Below are positions 55,503-64,000 of a stretch of 64,000 nucleotides of DNA, piece by piece. Made by a program: the position numbers and the translations under genes. The stretch is taken from the NCBI RefSeq assembly GCF_033366695.1, contig NZ_JAOBTQ010000001.1:1860001-1924000 (forward strand), read 5' to 3'. The notes below the pieces were generated by a model. It was not told the DNA's origin and did no database searches. It saw only the letters and a list, made by a program, of their open reading frames with translations. This DNA is from Streptomyces sp. SCL15-4 (GTDB taxonomy: Bacteria > Actinomycetota > Actinomycetes > Streptomycetales > Streptomycetaceae). Each line of letters opens with the position of its first letter. The stretch's first letter is position 1.

Positions 55503-56315
55503 TCAGCCGGCGTGAGTGGAGAACAGTCCGCCGGTCGGGCCCTGCTTGTCGCCGCCCTGGGCCTTCTTCAGGGCGTTGGCCAGGCCCTCGATGGTGAGGG
55601 ACTGGAGGATCACCCGGCCGTCGCCCTCCAGGGTGGCCAGGGACAGGCCCTCGCCGCCGAGGACGGCGTTCATGATCCCCTGGCGGTTGAGGCCGCCGAC
55701 GCGCTGGACGCCGTACCGGATGCCCTCCTCGAAGGCGACCACACAGCCGGTGTCGACCTCGATGCGGCCGCCGAAGTCGGCCGGGTTCAGGTCGATGAAG
55801 TTGCCCGCGCCGGCGATGATCACCGTGCCCCGCCCGGTGAACTTCTCCAGGACGAAGCCCTCGCCGCCGCTCATGCCGGTGCGCCCGCCGGCGAAGGCGA
55901 TGCCGAACTCGACGCTGGACTCGGCGGCCACGAAGGCGTCCTTCTCGGCGAACCACGCGCGCGTGCCGTCCAGTTCCAGGGCCCGCATCTCCCCGGGAAG
56001 CACACCCGCGAAACCGACCGTGCCCTCGCCGCCCTGGGCGGTGAAGTACTGGAAGGCCAGCGACTCGCCGGCGAGCATGCGCTGCCCGACCTGCATGGCG
56101 GTGCCCATGGCCTGGCGCAGCAGCCCGCCCATGCCGCCGGAGCCGCCCTGCTGCTGTCCGCCGCCGCCCGACGGGCCGGACAACCGGGTCTCCATGGTCA
56201 CGTTCGCGGTCTTGAACAGGAACTTGCCGGCCTCGCAGTACACGGTCTGGCCGGGGCGCAGGCTGACGACCGCCATCTGCATGGCGTTGCCGACGATCTC
56301 TTGCTGAAGGGTCAC
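55503..56315 (-). CDS. AIM24/TIGR00266-family protein
   Basis: 270 residues, GTG start. Double-psi/beta-rich AIM24 family (MAVVSLRPGQTVYCEAGKFLFKTANVTMETRL, GEGTVGFAGVLPGEMRALELDG, FGGRIEVDTGCVVAFEEGIRYGVQRVGGL). A glycine/glutamine-rich stretch (SGGGGQQQGGSGGMGG) interrupts it near residue 50-65. Bacterial members have no settled function. Monocistronic between a terminator and the alc gene. Confidence 0.85.
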   Translation of the reverse strand: MTLQQEIVGNAMQMAVVSLRPGQTVYCEAGKFLFKTANVTMETRLSGPSGGGGQQQGGSGGMGGLLRQAMGTAMQVGQRMLAGESLAFQYFTAQGGEGTVGFAGVLPGEMRALELDGTRAWFAEKDAFVAAESSVEFGIAFAGGRTGMSGGEGFVLEKFTGRGTVIIAGAGNFIDLNPADFGGRIEVDTGCVVAFEEGIRYGVQRVGGLNRQGIMNAVLGGEGLSLATLEGDGRVILQSLTIEGLANALKKAQGGDKQGPTGGLFSTHAG

Positions 56316-56442
56316 GTGAGGGAGAACGCGTCAGACGGACGGAAGAGTTCCGCACCGGCGGCGGGAGGGTCCGTGCGGGTGACGCGCGGGGTGCCCCGGT
56401 GCTGTCCGGCCGGGGCGCCCCGCGCGGGCGTGCGGGCGGGGA

Positions 56443-57558
56443 TCAGCCGCCCAGTTCCTGGTGGCGGGCGGCCAGGGCGCTCGCGCCGCGCTCGGTCAGG
56501 GAGCCGAACAGGCGCAGCCGGGAGATGCCGCCGTCGGGGAAGATGTCGATCCGCGCGTGCGTGCCGACCGCCGCCTCGGGCAGGACGAAGCGGTGGTTGG
56601 TGTCGGGCTGGAGCCGGGTGCGCGGCAGGACCTCGGTCCACTCGCCGTCCTCGCCGTCCCGGACGGACACCGACGCCCAGCCGGCGCTGTTGCCCTTCAG
56701 GTAGGCGGTGTCGATCTCCACGGCGCGGACGGCGGACTGGGCGACGAGCCGGTAGCTGATCCAGTCGTTGCCCCGGTCACGGCGGCGGCGGGTCTCCCAG
56801 CCGTCGTCCATCTTGCGGGAGCGGCCCGGCTGGATGGTGTTCGTGGCCGGCGAGTAGAAGAGGTTGGAGGCGTCCTCGACCCGGCCGCCGTTCTCCAGCG
56901 CGACCACGTCGAAGGTGCCGAGCGCCGCCAGCCACTCGGGGTCCGGGACGACCTCGCCGTACACCCGCAGCCGGGCGATGCCGCCGTCGGGGTGCTGGTT
57001 GACCCGCAGGTGGGTGAAGCACTCCTCGGCGGTGACCTCGAAGCCGTTGGCCGCGTGGCCGCCGACCGGGGTGCGCGGGACGAGGGTGGTCCACTTCACG
57101 TCGGCGCGGAGCAGTTCCTCGGGCGAGGGCGAGCCGGGTACGCGGGCGCCCTCGACGGAGACGGCCTGCGGGTAGTTGCCGCGGAAGTGGGCGGTGTCGA
57201 CGACGATGCCGCGGATCACGCCGGGCGCGCCGAGCCGGACCAGCGCCCAGTCGTGGTCCTCGGCGGTGGGCCAGGGGTGCTCGGCGGAGACACCGCGCCG
57301 GCGGCGGGTCTCCCAGCCGTCCATGACCTTGCCCTTGTGGCCGAAGTGCTCCGGGTCGAACTCGGCCCGCTCGGGCACCAGCAGGTTCTCCCGCTGGGCG
57401 AAGAACTCGTCGTTGGCGGCGATGACACCGGCGCCGAGCTGCCGGTCGGCGAGGTTGGCGTACTGGGTGAAGGGGAAGTCGGCGGTGCGGTAGTCCGCGT
57501 ACGGGTCGCCGCCTCCGTAGGGGTTCGCGTCGCCGGTGAAGCTGGGTGTCGCCGTCAC
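56443..57558 (-). CDS. alc: Allantoicase
   Basis: 371 residues, GTG start with AAAGGAAG upstream. Two internal allantoicase repeats, each with MDGWETRRRR / MDDGWETRRRR, a VDTAHFRGN / IDTAYLKGN segment, and PDGGIARLRVYG / PDGGISRLRLFG. Converts allantoate to ureidoglycolate and urea. 39 bp after allantoinase on the same strand, forming the ureide-degradation operon under the divergent IclR regulator. Confidence 0.95.
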   Translation of the reverse strand: MTATPSFTGDANPYGGGDPYADYRTADFPFTQYANLADRQLGAGVIAANDEFFAQRENLLVPERAEFDPEHFGHKGKVMDGWETRRRRGVSAEHPWPTAEDHDWALVRLGAPGVIRGIVVDTAHFRGNYPQAVSVEGARVPGSPSPEELLRADVKWTTLVPRTPVGGHAANGFEVTAEECFTHLRVNQHPDGGIARLRVYGEVVPDPEWLAALGTFDVVALENGGRVEDASNLFYSPATNTIQPGRSRKMDDGWETRRRRDRGNDWISYRLVAQSAVRAVEIDTAYLKGNSAGWASVSVRDGEDGEWTEVLPRTRLQPDTNHRFVLPEAAVGTHARIDIFPDGGISRLRLFGSLTERGASALAARHQELGG

Positions 57559-57597
57559 GGTGATCAGTTCTTCCTTTCGGGGCTCGGTGGATGGATT

Positions 57598-58935
57598 TCA
57601 GCGGGTCCGGCTCAGCAGCGTGCCCTTCGGCTCGGTGAACTCGCCGTCGGCGACGATGCGTTCGCCGCGCAGCCAGGTGGACTTGACGACGCCGTACAGG
57701 GTCCTGCCGGCGTAGGCGGTGACCCGGTTGCGGTGCTGGAGGCCGGCCGGGTCGACGGTGAAGGTCTCGTCGGGTGCGAGGACGGCGAAGTCGGCGTCGC
57801 GGCCGGCCTCGATGGCGCCCTTCCGGGTCAGGCCGGCCAGGGCCGCGGTCCGGGCGGACATCCAGCGGACGACGTCCTCCAGGGTGTGCCCGCGCCTGCG
57901 GGCCTCGGTCCACACCGCCGGCAGGCTCACCTGGAGGCCGGCGATGCCGCCCCAGGCGGTGGCGAAGTCGTCGGTCTTCAGGTCGGCGGTGGAGGGCGAG
58001 TGGTCGGTGACGACGCAGTCGATGGTGCCGTCGGCGAGGGCCTGCCACAGCAGGTCCTGGTTGGCGGACTCGCGGATGGGCGGGCAGCACTTGAACTCGC
58101 TGGCGCCGTCGGGGACTTCCTCGGCAGTCAGGGTGAGGTAGTGCGGGCAGGTCTCCACCGTGACGCGGACGCCCTCGGCGCGGGCGGCGCGGATCAGCGG
58201 CAGGGCGTCGGCGGAGGACAGGTGCAGCACGTGCACACGGGCGTTCAGCCGCCGGGCCTGCGCGATCAGGTGCGCGATGGCGGTGTCCTCGGCGTCGCGC
58301 GGGCGGGAGGCGAGGAAGTCGGCGTACTTCGGGCCGCCGTGCTGCGGGGCGGCGGCCAGGTGGTGCGGGTCCTCGGCGTGCACGATGAGCAGGCCGTCGA
58401 ACCCGGCGATCTCGGCCATCGACTGGGCGAGCCGGTCCTGGTCGAGGTGCGGGAACTCGTCCACGCCGGACGGGGAGAGGAAGGCCTTGAAGCCGAAGAC
58501 GCCGGCGTCGTGCAGCGGACGCAGGTCCTTGACGTTGTCGGGCAGGGCGCCGCCCCAGAAGCCGACGTCGATGTGGGCCTTGTCCCGGGCCACGTCCTGC
58601 TTGATCCGCAGGTGCTCGACCGTGGTGGTGGGCGGCAGGGAGTTGAGCGGCATGTCGATCAGGGTGGTGATGCCGCCGGCCGCCGCCGCGCGGGTGGCGG
58701 TCCAGAAGCCCTCCCACTCGGTGCGGCCCGGGTCGTTGACGTGTACGTGGGTGTCGACCAGGCCGGGCAGCAGCACATGGTCGCCGACGTCCTCCAGCCG
58801 GGCCGTGGGCGGAACCTCGGCGTCGTACGGCAGGACCGCCGTGATCTTCCCGCCGGACACGGTGACCGTGGCGGCCCGCGTCCCCTCCGGAGTGATCACG
58901 CGCGTCGAGCGCAGCACCAGTTCAGCGTCGGACAC
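57598..58935 (-). CDS. allB: Allantoinase
   Basis: 445 residues, GTG start. Cyclic amidohydrolase: metal histidines in [19 protein letters not shown], carboxylated lysine in [16 protein letters not shown], later ligands in LIVHAEDP and [12 protein letters not shown], and VVTDHSPS. Opens allantoin to allantoate. First gene of allB-alc, divergent from the IclR gene across 274 bp containing two candidate operators. Confidence 0.95.
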   Translation of the reverse strand: MSDAELVLRSTRVITPEGTRAATVTVSGGKITAVLPYDAEVPPTARLEDVGDHVLLPGLVDTHVHVNDPGRTEWEGFWTATRAAAAGGITTLIDMPLNSLPPTTTVEHLRIKQDVARDKAHIDVGFWGGALPDNVKDLRPLHDAGVFGFKAFLSPSGVDEFPHLDQDRLAQSMAEIAGFDGLLIVHAEDPHHLAAAPQHGGPKYADFLASRPRDAEDTAIAHLIAQARRLNARVHVLHLSSADALPLIRAARAEGVRVTVETCPHYLTLTAEEVPDGASEFKCCPPIRESANQDLLWQALADGTIDCVVTDHSPSTADLKTDDFATAWGGIAGLQVSLPAVWTEARRRGHTLEDVVRWMSARTAALAGLTRKGAIEAGRDADFAVLAPDETFTVDPAGLQHRNRVTAYAGRTLYGVVKSTWLRGERIVADGEFTEPKGTLLSRTR

Positions 58936-59000
58936 CCGAACCCCTCTCTCTACCGCCGTCTTTACATCCAGGAAACGGGATTTACACCCACGTAACGGAT

Positions 59001-59017
59001 TTCAACGTTCTGTTGAA
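59001..59017. promoter_or_regulatory. Candidate IclR (AllR) operator 1
   Basis: TTCAAC (59001-59006), five bases, GTTGAA (59012-59017): a perfect 6-bp inverted repeat 66-82 bp upstream of allantoinase. Confidence 0.6.
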
Positions 59018-59094
59018 GGAGTCTTCACTCCCGCTACTCCGCCGTCAAGAGGCACACTTCGGGGCAGCACCGGGGCGACGCCCGCTCTGGACGT

Positions 59095-59109
59095 TTCCAC
59101 AAAGCGGAA
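59095..59109. promoter_or_regulatory. Candidate AllR operator 2
   Basis: TTCCACAAAGCGGAA. The same pattern, TTCCACnAnGnGGAA, occurs upstream of malate synthase at 61678. Overlapped by the palindrome GGAATTAGAATTCC at 59106-59119. About 100 bp before the regulator start. Confidence 0.65.
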
Positions 59110-59209
59110 TTAGAATTCCAGCAAGCAGAACGTAGCTATGTACAAGCGGGGAGTCAACCGACTGCCGGGTAGGCTTCTGCTCTCCCGCCAGCCCCGAAAG
59201 GAACGCGCC

Positions 59210-60007
59210 GTGCCGACGTCCAGCGCCAGCACCACCGACTCCGCCAAGCCCTCCGCCGCAGGCGGGGTGCAGTCCCTGGAGCGCGCCTTCGACCTGCTCG
59301 AGCGGATGGCGGACGCGGGCGGCGAGGTGGGCCTGAGCGAGCTGTCCGCGGCCAGCGGCCTGCCGCTGCCGACCATCCACCGGCTGATGCGCACGCTGGT
59401 CGCCTGCGGCTACGTGCGCCAGCAGGCCAACCGGCGGTACGCGCTCGGCCCCCGTCTGATCCGCCTCGGCGAGTCCGCGTCCCGGCTGCTCGGCACCTGG
59501 GCGCGGCCGTACCTGGCCCGGCTGGTGGAGGAGACCGGCGAGACGGCCAACATGGCGCTGCTCGACGGCGACGAGATCGTGTACGTCGCCCAGGTGCCGT
59601 CGAAGCACTCGATGCGGATGTTCACCGAGGTGGGCCGGCGGGTCCTGCCGCACTCCACCGGCGTCGGCAAGGCGCTGCTCGCCGGGGTTCCGGACGACGA
59701 GGTGCGGGCGCTGCTGGCCCGCACCGGCATGCCCGCGGCCACCGAGAAGACCATCACCACGCCGGACGGGTTCCTCGCGGCACTGGAGGAGGTACGGCAG
59801 CTGGGGTACGCCGTGGACGACAACGAGCAGGAGATCGGGGTGCGCTGCCTCGCGGTGTCCGTGCCCGACTCCCCCACGGCGGCGGCCATCTCCATCTCCG
59901 GACCGGCCGGCCGGGTCACGGAGAGGGCCACGGAGAAGATCGTGCCGGTGCTCCAGCAGATCGCCACCGAACTCTCGGCCGCCCTGGCCAGCCAGAACCA
60001 GGGCTGA
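59210..60007 (+). CDS. allR: IclR-family regulator of allantoin/glyoxylate genes
   Basis: 265 residues from the GTG at 59210, preceded by AAAGGAACGCGCC; an upstream in-frame ATG would add 24 unlikely residues. N-terminal winged helix GGVQSLERAFDLLERMADAGGEVGLSELSAASGLPLPTIHRLMRTLVACGYV, then the IclR effector domain with HSTGVGKALLAG and DDNEQEIGVRCLAVSV. Homologues repress allantoin and malate-synthase genes and release DNA on binding an intermediate such as allantoate or glyoxylate. Divergent from allB-alc. Confidence 0.93.
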   Translation: MPTSSASTTDSAKPSAAGGVQSLERAFDLLERMADAGGEVGLSELSAASGLPLPTIHRLMRTLVACGYVRQQANRRYALGPRLIRLGESASRLLGTWARPYLARLVEETGETANMALLDGDEIVYVAQVPSKHSMRMFTEVGRRVLPHSTGVGKALLAGVPDDEVRALLARTGMPAATEKTITTPDGFLAALEEVRQLGYAVDDNEQEIGVRCLAVSVPDSPTAAAISISGPAGRVTERATEKIVPVLQQIATELSAALASQNQG

Positions 60008-60261
60008 GCGGTTCGCCCGGCCCGGTCGGGCAGCCGTACTCACGCGTACGCCGGTCCGCGCGGGCAGGGTGGCGAGCACGGGCCTGTTCCGTCGCCCGGC
60101 CGGCCTACGACGCCACCGACGACCTCGGACCGTGCCGTCGTGCCGGCCCGGGCGCCGACACCGGTGCCGGACGCGGGCCGGCGATCCTGGAACCGGTGGC
60201 CCCGGCGGTGATTTCCGGCCTGTGGCGGCTGTCCGCGTACACGTTGGGTCCGGCCAGTGTC

Positions 60262-60484
60262 GCGGCGGCTCACCGAAGAGGCCCACGGCGGCGCATACCT
60301 ACGCCAAGCCCCAGGTCCAACGCCGCCGGCCACGCCCCGGCCGACACCCGACCGACCCGGCCGAAGCCGACCGCGCCCCGGCCGACATCCAGCCACCGCA
60401 CGGCCGAAGCCCGCCCGGCGGCCGGCAGGACCGCGGCGGCTCACCGAAGAGGTCCACGACGGCGCGTACCTGCACCAAGCCCCG
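60262..60484. repeat. Two degenerate copies of the 3' end of the small gene at 60543
   Basis: Copies near 60262-60313 and 60433-60484 share a ~50-base segment that includes GGCTCACCGAAGAGG. On the minus strand they spell GLVQVRAVVDLFGEPP (second copy) and a stop-interrupted version (first copy), matching GLAQVRAAIDLFGEPPRP at the end of the intact gene. Spacings are 171 and 118 bp. The rest of 60008-60542 shows nothing coding. Confidence 0.8.
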
Positions 60485-60542
60485 GCCAACGCCGCCCAGC
60501 CACGCCCCAACCGGGACCAGGCCGCGCCCCGTCGGCGGCCGG

Positions 60543-60875
60543 TCAGGGCCGTGGGGGCTCGCCGAACAGGTCGATCGCGGCGCGCACCTGGGCCAGGCCG
60601 CGAGTCAGCGCGCTCATCGAGCCGATCGCGCCGGCGACCAGCAGCAGCGAGGCGCGCAGCCGTGGAATCTCCGGGACGCCTCCGGCGGCCATCGCGGCCA
60701 GGGCGCCCAGTTCTTCCTCGGCTATCGCACGGTCGGGAAAGTCCACGCGTAACACGGCGAGTTGGCGGCGCAGCCGGGACACGGCGGTACGCAATTCCGC
60801 CACTCTCGGGTCCTCGTCGACGCCGGTCACCGGCCTCTGCCCCAAGCTCCGCAACGCAGCCCTCCCCGTCCGCAC
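60543..60875 (-). CDS. Small helical protein (DUF5955-like)
   Basis: 110 residues from a GTG at 60875; a GTG at 60830 is also possible. Helical throughout: RVAELRTAVSRLRRQLAVLR, then IPRLRASLLLVAGAIGSMSALTRGLAQVRAAIDLFGEPPRP. I associate it with DUF5955 proteins seen in the same streptomycete neighbourhood (number from memory). Function unknown. Convergent with allR. Confidence 0.7.
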   Translation of the reverse strand: MRTGRAALRSLGQRPVTGVDEDPRVAELRTAVSRLRRQLAVLRVDFPDRAIAEEELGALAAMAAGGVPEIPRLRASLLLVAGAIGSMSALTRGLAQVRAAIDLFGEPPRP

Positions 60876-61002
60876 GCCCTTGTGCGCCGGTCAGTAAACG
60901 CCATCTGCGGGCCCGCGCGCCACAGCGCGGACCGAAATTCAGCCCAACGGCGCCGTCGCCGCGCACACGGCCGGTTCCGCTCTTGTCGGGTATGCAGGAC
61001 CC

Positions 61003-61611
61003 ATGACGGACAACCGGGAATTTCACGGGGAGATCGCGGGGCTGCTGCTCGCCGCCGGCGGCGGCAGGCGGCTCGGCGGACGCCCCAAGGCACTGCTGAC
61101 GCACCGGGGACGGCCCCTGGTCGAACACGCGGTGGGGGTGCTGCGCGCGGCCGGGTGCGGGCGGGTCCATGTGGTGCTGGGCGCGGCGGCGGACGAGGTG
61201 CGGGCCCGCGCCGCGCTGGACGGCTGCGTACTGGTGGACAACCCGGACTGGGCCGAGGGCATGGGCTCCTCGCTGCGCGCGGGACTGGCCTCGCTGGCCG
61301 GCACGGGGGCGCGGGCGGCCCTGGCCTGCCTGGTCGACCAGCCCGGCATCGGACCGGCCGCGGCGGCCCGGGTGCTGGGCGCGTACCGGGACGAGCGGTC
61401 GCTGGTCTCGGCCGCCTACGACGGGGTACGCGGGCATCCGGTGCTGTTCGGCGCGGCCCACTGGGCGGGCATCGCCGAGACGGCCACCGGCGACCGGGGG
61501 GCGCGGGCGTATCTCCGGGCGCACCTGGCGGAGATACGGCTGGTGGAGTGCGCGGACGTGGCCGAGCCGTACGACATCGACACCGAGGCGGACCTGAGCC
61601 ACCTTGAGTGA
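61003..61611 (+). CDS. MobA/MocA-like nucleotidyltransferase
   Basis: 202 residues. The Rossmann-type NTP-transferase signature LLAAGGGRRLGGRPKALL, metal-binding region ACLVDQPGIG and HPVLFG match molybdenum-cofactor cytidylyl/guanylyltransferases. Located in a purine-degradation locus, it may mature the molybdenum cofactor of a xanthine dehydrogenase encoded elsewhere. 184 bp before malate synthase on the same strand. Confidence 0.85.
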   Translation: MTDNREFHGEIAGLLLAAGGGRRLGGRPKALLTHRGRPLVEHAVGVLRAAGCGRVHVVLGAAADEVRARAALDGCVLVDNPDWAEGMGSSLRAGLASLAGTGARAALACLVDQPGIGPAAAARVLGAYRDERSLVSAAYDGVRGHPVLFGAAHWAGIAETATGDRGARAYLRAHLAEIRLVECADVAEPYDIDTEADLSHLE

Positions 61612-61677
61612 ACGGGGTGGCACCGAGCGCCACCTTGCCTCGACTCAGAGAATCTCGACATCAACACACCATTGAAG

Positions 61678-61692
61678 TTCCACGATGAGGAA
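61678..61692. promoter_or_regulatory. Candidate AllR operator at malate synthase
   Basis: TTCCACGATGAGGAA, sharing TTCCAC, A, G and GGAA in register with the site at 59095. 104-118 bp upstream of the aceB start. Confidence 0.65.
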
Positions 61693-61795
61693 ACTACTAT
61701 CCACTGTTCAGAAGCGTCCGACCGCACAGTGGGCGCTGTCTGTCCTGTTCGTGCCACTTGGCACCCGGTGCCACCGCTGAAGGAAGTGACAGCTC

Positions 61796-63421
61796 ATGTC
61801 CGCACCAGCGCCGTCCCCGCTGGCCATCGTCGACGCCGAGCCCCTGCCCCGGCAGGAGGAGGTCCTCACCGACGCGGCGCTCGCCTTCGTGGCGGAGCTG
61901 CACCGGCGGTTCACCCCGCGCCGTGACGAACTCCTCGCCCGCCGGGCCGAGCGCCGCGCCGAGATCGCCCGCACCTCCACGCTCGACTTCCTGCCGGAGA
62001 CGGCCGCCGTCCGCGCGGACGACTCCTGGCGCGTCGCCCCGGCCCCGGCCGCGCTGAACGACCGGCGCGTCGAGATCACCGGGCCCACCGACCGGAAGAT
62101 GACCATCAACGCGCTCAACTCGGGCGCGAAGGTCTGGCTCGCCGACTTCGAGGACGCCTCCGCGCCCACCTGGGAGAACGTCGTCCTCGGCCAGCTCAAC
62201 CTGATCGACGCCTACACCCGCGCCATCGACTTCACCGACGAGCGCACCGGCAAGTCGTACGCCCTGCGGCCGAACGAGGAGCTGGCGACCGTCGTCATGC
62301 GCCCGCGCGGCTGGCACCTGAACGAACGGCACCTCGCCGACGCCGACGGCACGCCGGTGCCCGGCGCCCTCGTCGACTTCGGCCTGTACTTCTTCCACAA
62401 CGCCCGGCGGCTGCTCGACCTCGGCAAGGGCCCGTACTTCTACCTGCCCAAGACCGAGTCGCACCTCGAAGCCCGGCTGTGGAACGAGGTGTTCGTCTTC
62501 GCCCAGGACCACCTCGGCATCCCGCAGGGCACCATCCGCGCCACCGTCCTGATCGAGACGATCACGGCGGCGTACGAGATGGAGGAGATCCTCTACGAAC
62601 TCCGCGACCACGCCTCCGGGCTGAACGCCGGCCGCTGGGACTACCTGTTCTCCATCGTGAAGAACTTCCGTGACGGCGGCGCCAGGTTCGTCCTGCCGGA
62701 CCGCAACGCGGTGACGATGACCGCCCCGTTCATGCGGGCCTACACCGAACTGCTGGTCCGCACCTGTCACAAGCGCGGCGCGCACGCCATCGGCGGCATG
62801 GCGGCCTTCATCCCGTCCCGCAAGGACGCGGAGGTCAACAAGGTCGCCTTCGAGAAGGTCCGCGCCGACAAGGACCGCGAGGCGAAGGACGGTTTCGACG
62901 GCTCCTGGGTCGCCCACCCCGACCTGGTGCCCATCGCGATGGAGTCCTTCGACAAGGTCCTCGGCGACCGGCCGAACCAGAAGGACCGGCTGCGCGAGGA
63001 CGTCCGCGTCGAGGCGGCCGACCTCATCGCCATCGACTCGCTCGACGCCAAGCCGACGTACGAGGGCCTGGTCAACGCCGTCCAGGTCGGCATCCGTTAC
63101 ATCGAGGCCTGGCTGCGCGGGCTCGGCGCGGTCGCCATCTTCAACCTGATGGAGGACGCGGCCACCGCCGAGATCTCCCGCTCGCAGATCTGGCAGTGGA
63201 TCAACGCCGGGGTCGAGTTCGGCAACGGCGAGAAGGCCACTCCCGAGCTGGCCCGCAAGGTCGCCGCCGAGGAACTCGACGCCATCCGCGAGGAGATCGG
63301 CGAGGAGGCCTTCGCGGCCGGCCACTGGCAGGAGGCCCACGACCTGCTGCTCCAGGTGTCCCTGGACGAGGACTACGCCGACTTCCTCACCCTGCCGGCG
63401 TACGAGCGGCTGCGCGGCTGA
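61796..63421 (+). CDS. aceB: Malate synthase A
   Basis: 541 residues; ATG preceded by GAAGGAAGTGACAGCTC. TIM-barrel enzyme joining glyoxylate and acetyl-CoA to malate. Landmarks: [30 protein letters not shown] (substrate arginine), [31 protein letters not shown] (Mg ligand Glu), [13 protein letters not shown] (Mg ligand Asp), and C-terminal RSQIWQW. The length fits isoform A. It consumes glyoxylate released from ureidoglycolate, and the shared operator motif suggests co-regulation with allantoin genes. Confidence 0.96.
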   Translation: MSAPAPSPLAIVDAEPLPRQEEVLTDAALAFVAELHRRFTPRRDELLARRAERRAEIARTSTLDFLPETAAVRADDSWRVAPAPAALNDRRVEITGPTDRKMTINALNSGAKVWLADFEDASAPTWENVVLGQLNLIDAYTRAIDFTDERTGKSYALRPNEELATVVMRPRGWHLNERHLADADGTPVPGALVDFGLYFFHNARRLLDLGKGPYFYLPKTESHLEARLWNEVFVFAQDHLGIPQGTIRATVLIETITAAYEMEEILYELRDHASGLNAGRWDYLFSIVKNFRDGGARFVLPDRNAVTMTAPFMRAYTELLVRTCHKRGAHAIGGMAAFIPSRKDAEVNKVAFEKVRADKDREAKDGFDGSWVAHPDLVPIAMESFDKVLGDRPNQKDRLREDVRVEAADLIAIDSLDAKPTYEGLVNAVQVGIRYIEAWLRGLGAVAIFNLMEDAATAEISRSQIWQWINAGVEFGNGEKATPELARKVAAEELDAIREEIGEEAFAAGHWQEAHDLLLQVSLDEDYADFLTLPAYERLRG

Positions 63422-63433
63422 CCGCCACCCGCT

Positions 63434-63467
63434 CCGAGGGGCCCGGGAACCCACCCGGGCCCCTCGG
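63434..63467. terminator. Strong bidirectional hairpin terminator
   Basis: Perfect 14-bp stem (CCGAGGGGCCCGGG / CCCGGGCCCCTCGG) with loop AACCCA between the convergent aceB and HipA-like genes. Confidence 0.9.
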
Positions 63468-63479
63468 CCGTCTCCCGGC

Positions 63480-64000
63480 TCAGCCCAGGTGTGCCGACCA
63501 GTCCTGCTCCGCCGCCGGCTTGCCGTGCAGGTCGGGAACGCGCTTCAGCCAGTCCGGGCGGCCCGCCTGGGTCCGGGCCGCGCGGGCGGCCTCCTCGGCC
63601 GCCAGCTCCTCGCGGCTCGGGAAGTCGGTGGGCAGCCACTGGGCCGAGAGCCGGAGCCGGTCCAGCAGATAGCCGACGTAGGCGTCCCGGACGTCGTCGG
63701 GCGTGGCGAACGCGGCGTCCTCGGCGAGCCAGGCGTCCGGCACCTCGGCGACGATCGCGCGCAGCAGGTCCTCGGTCACCCGGGGCGCCAGCTCGGCGTC
63801 GGCGGCGCGCACGTCGGGGCCGTAGTGGCCGAGGGCGTGGTGCCGGAAGTCGTAGCGCCTGCCCGGGGCCGTGGTGTCCCAGCGGTGGTGGAAGACGAGG
63901 GCGGCGCCGTGGTCGATGAGCCACAGCCGGGCCGGCGCGGTGCCGAGGGTGGGCCACACCATCAGGTTGGAGCTGTGGACCGTACGGTCGACGTTGACGG
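63480..64000 (-). CDS. HipA-like kinase, N-terminal part outside window
   Basis: The last ~173 residues are present; the start is beyond 64000. The visible part begins NVDRTVHSSNLMVWPTLGTAPARLWLIDHGAALVFHH, in which the N..DR..NLM catalytic loop and the IDHG metal motif match a HipA-like kinase domain found widely in streptomycetes. A helical C-terminal part (LLRAIVAEVPDAWLAEDAAFATPDDVRDAYVGYLLDRL) follows. Whether an antitoxin accompanies it cannot be seen. Substrate unknown; the assignment rests on the loop motifs. Confidence 0.75.
   Translation of the reverse strand, partial: VNVDRTVHSSNLMVWPTLGTAPARLWLIDHGAALVFHHRWDTTAPGRRYDFRHHALGHYGPDVRAADAELAPRVTEDLLRAIVAEVPDAWLAEDAAFATPDDVRDAYVGYLLDRLRLSAQWLPTDFPSREELAAEEAARAARTQAGRPDWLKRVPDLHGKPAAEQDWSAHLG

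Overview
The DNA is very GC-rich, with strong third-position GC in the coding frames, frequent GTG starts and many 4-bp ATGA/GTGA stop-start overlaps. The gene content (AfsA-type gamma-butyrolactone synthase, ArpA/ScbR-type receptor, RNase Sa, bifunctional PcaL, the actinobacterial all/alc/aceB purine-catabolic locus) points to the chromosome of a Streptomyces or close relative. I see no tRNA, rRNA, CRISPR array or intact insertion sequence.

Layout. (a) 1-10.9 kb: a block I read as one uncharacterised multi-gene stress or conflict system. It has a ClpB-like AAA+ ATPase (cut by the window edge), a coiled-coil protein and a membrane-anchored Ser/Thr kinase on the minus strand; a macro-domain (ADP-ribose-type) protein; a radical-SAM protein; and a plus-strand trio of unknown protein, vWA-like lipoprotein and membrane protein. 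(b) 11.0-16.4 kb: a tightly overlapping minus-strand operon of a 1350-residue CHAT (caspase-like) protein with an internal minisatellite, a small protein with an MbcA/ParS-like antitoxin tail, and a RES-domain protein. (c) 16.8-21.7 kb: a reductive pyrimidine-degradation operon (beta-ureidopropionase, class III aminotransferase, dihydropyrimidinase, LLM-class oxidoreductase). (d) 21.9-25.7 kb: an XRE regulator divergent from a probably leaderless methionine aminopeptidase gene, then a ClpC-like unfoldase. (e) 25.7-31 kb: a secreted gamma-glutamyltransferase beside a glutamate-type ABC transporter. (f) 31.1-34.3 kb: small protein, exonuclease III, metallo-beta-lactamase-fold protein and PcaL.

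(g) 34.4-40.2 kb: a lower-GC stretch with a frameshifted tyrosine-recombinase remnant leads into a compact gamma-butyrolactone signalling module (two TetR-type regulators, SDR, HAD-like protein, AfsA) with several ARE-like inverted repeats and two leader ORFs. (h) 40.6-46 kb: SWIM-finger protein and SNF2 helicase. (i) 46-51.7 kb: small membrane protein, ROK sugar kinase, ribose-type sugar ABC transporter and a GntR regulator with matching candidate operators at its own gene and at the transporter. (j) 52-55.4 kb: a decayed gene, a NarL-type two-component system, a small membrane protein and secreted RNase Sa. (k) 55.5-63.4 kb: AIM24-family protein, allantoicase, allantoinase, IclR regulator (AllR-like), a small protein with duplicated 3' fragments, a MobA-like nucleotidyltransferase and malate synthase. 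Purine ureides are hydrolysed to glyoxylate, which malate synthase consumes. (l) From 63.5 kb to the edge: a HipA-like kinase.

From memory, blocks h-l follow the order of S. coelicolor genes around SCO6243-SCO6266, where scbA/scbR also sit beside the SNF2 helicase. Blocks c-g do not follow that order, so the butyrolactone module may lie at a rearrangement boundary. This is recollection, not a comparison I ran.
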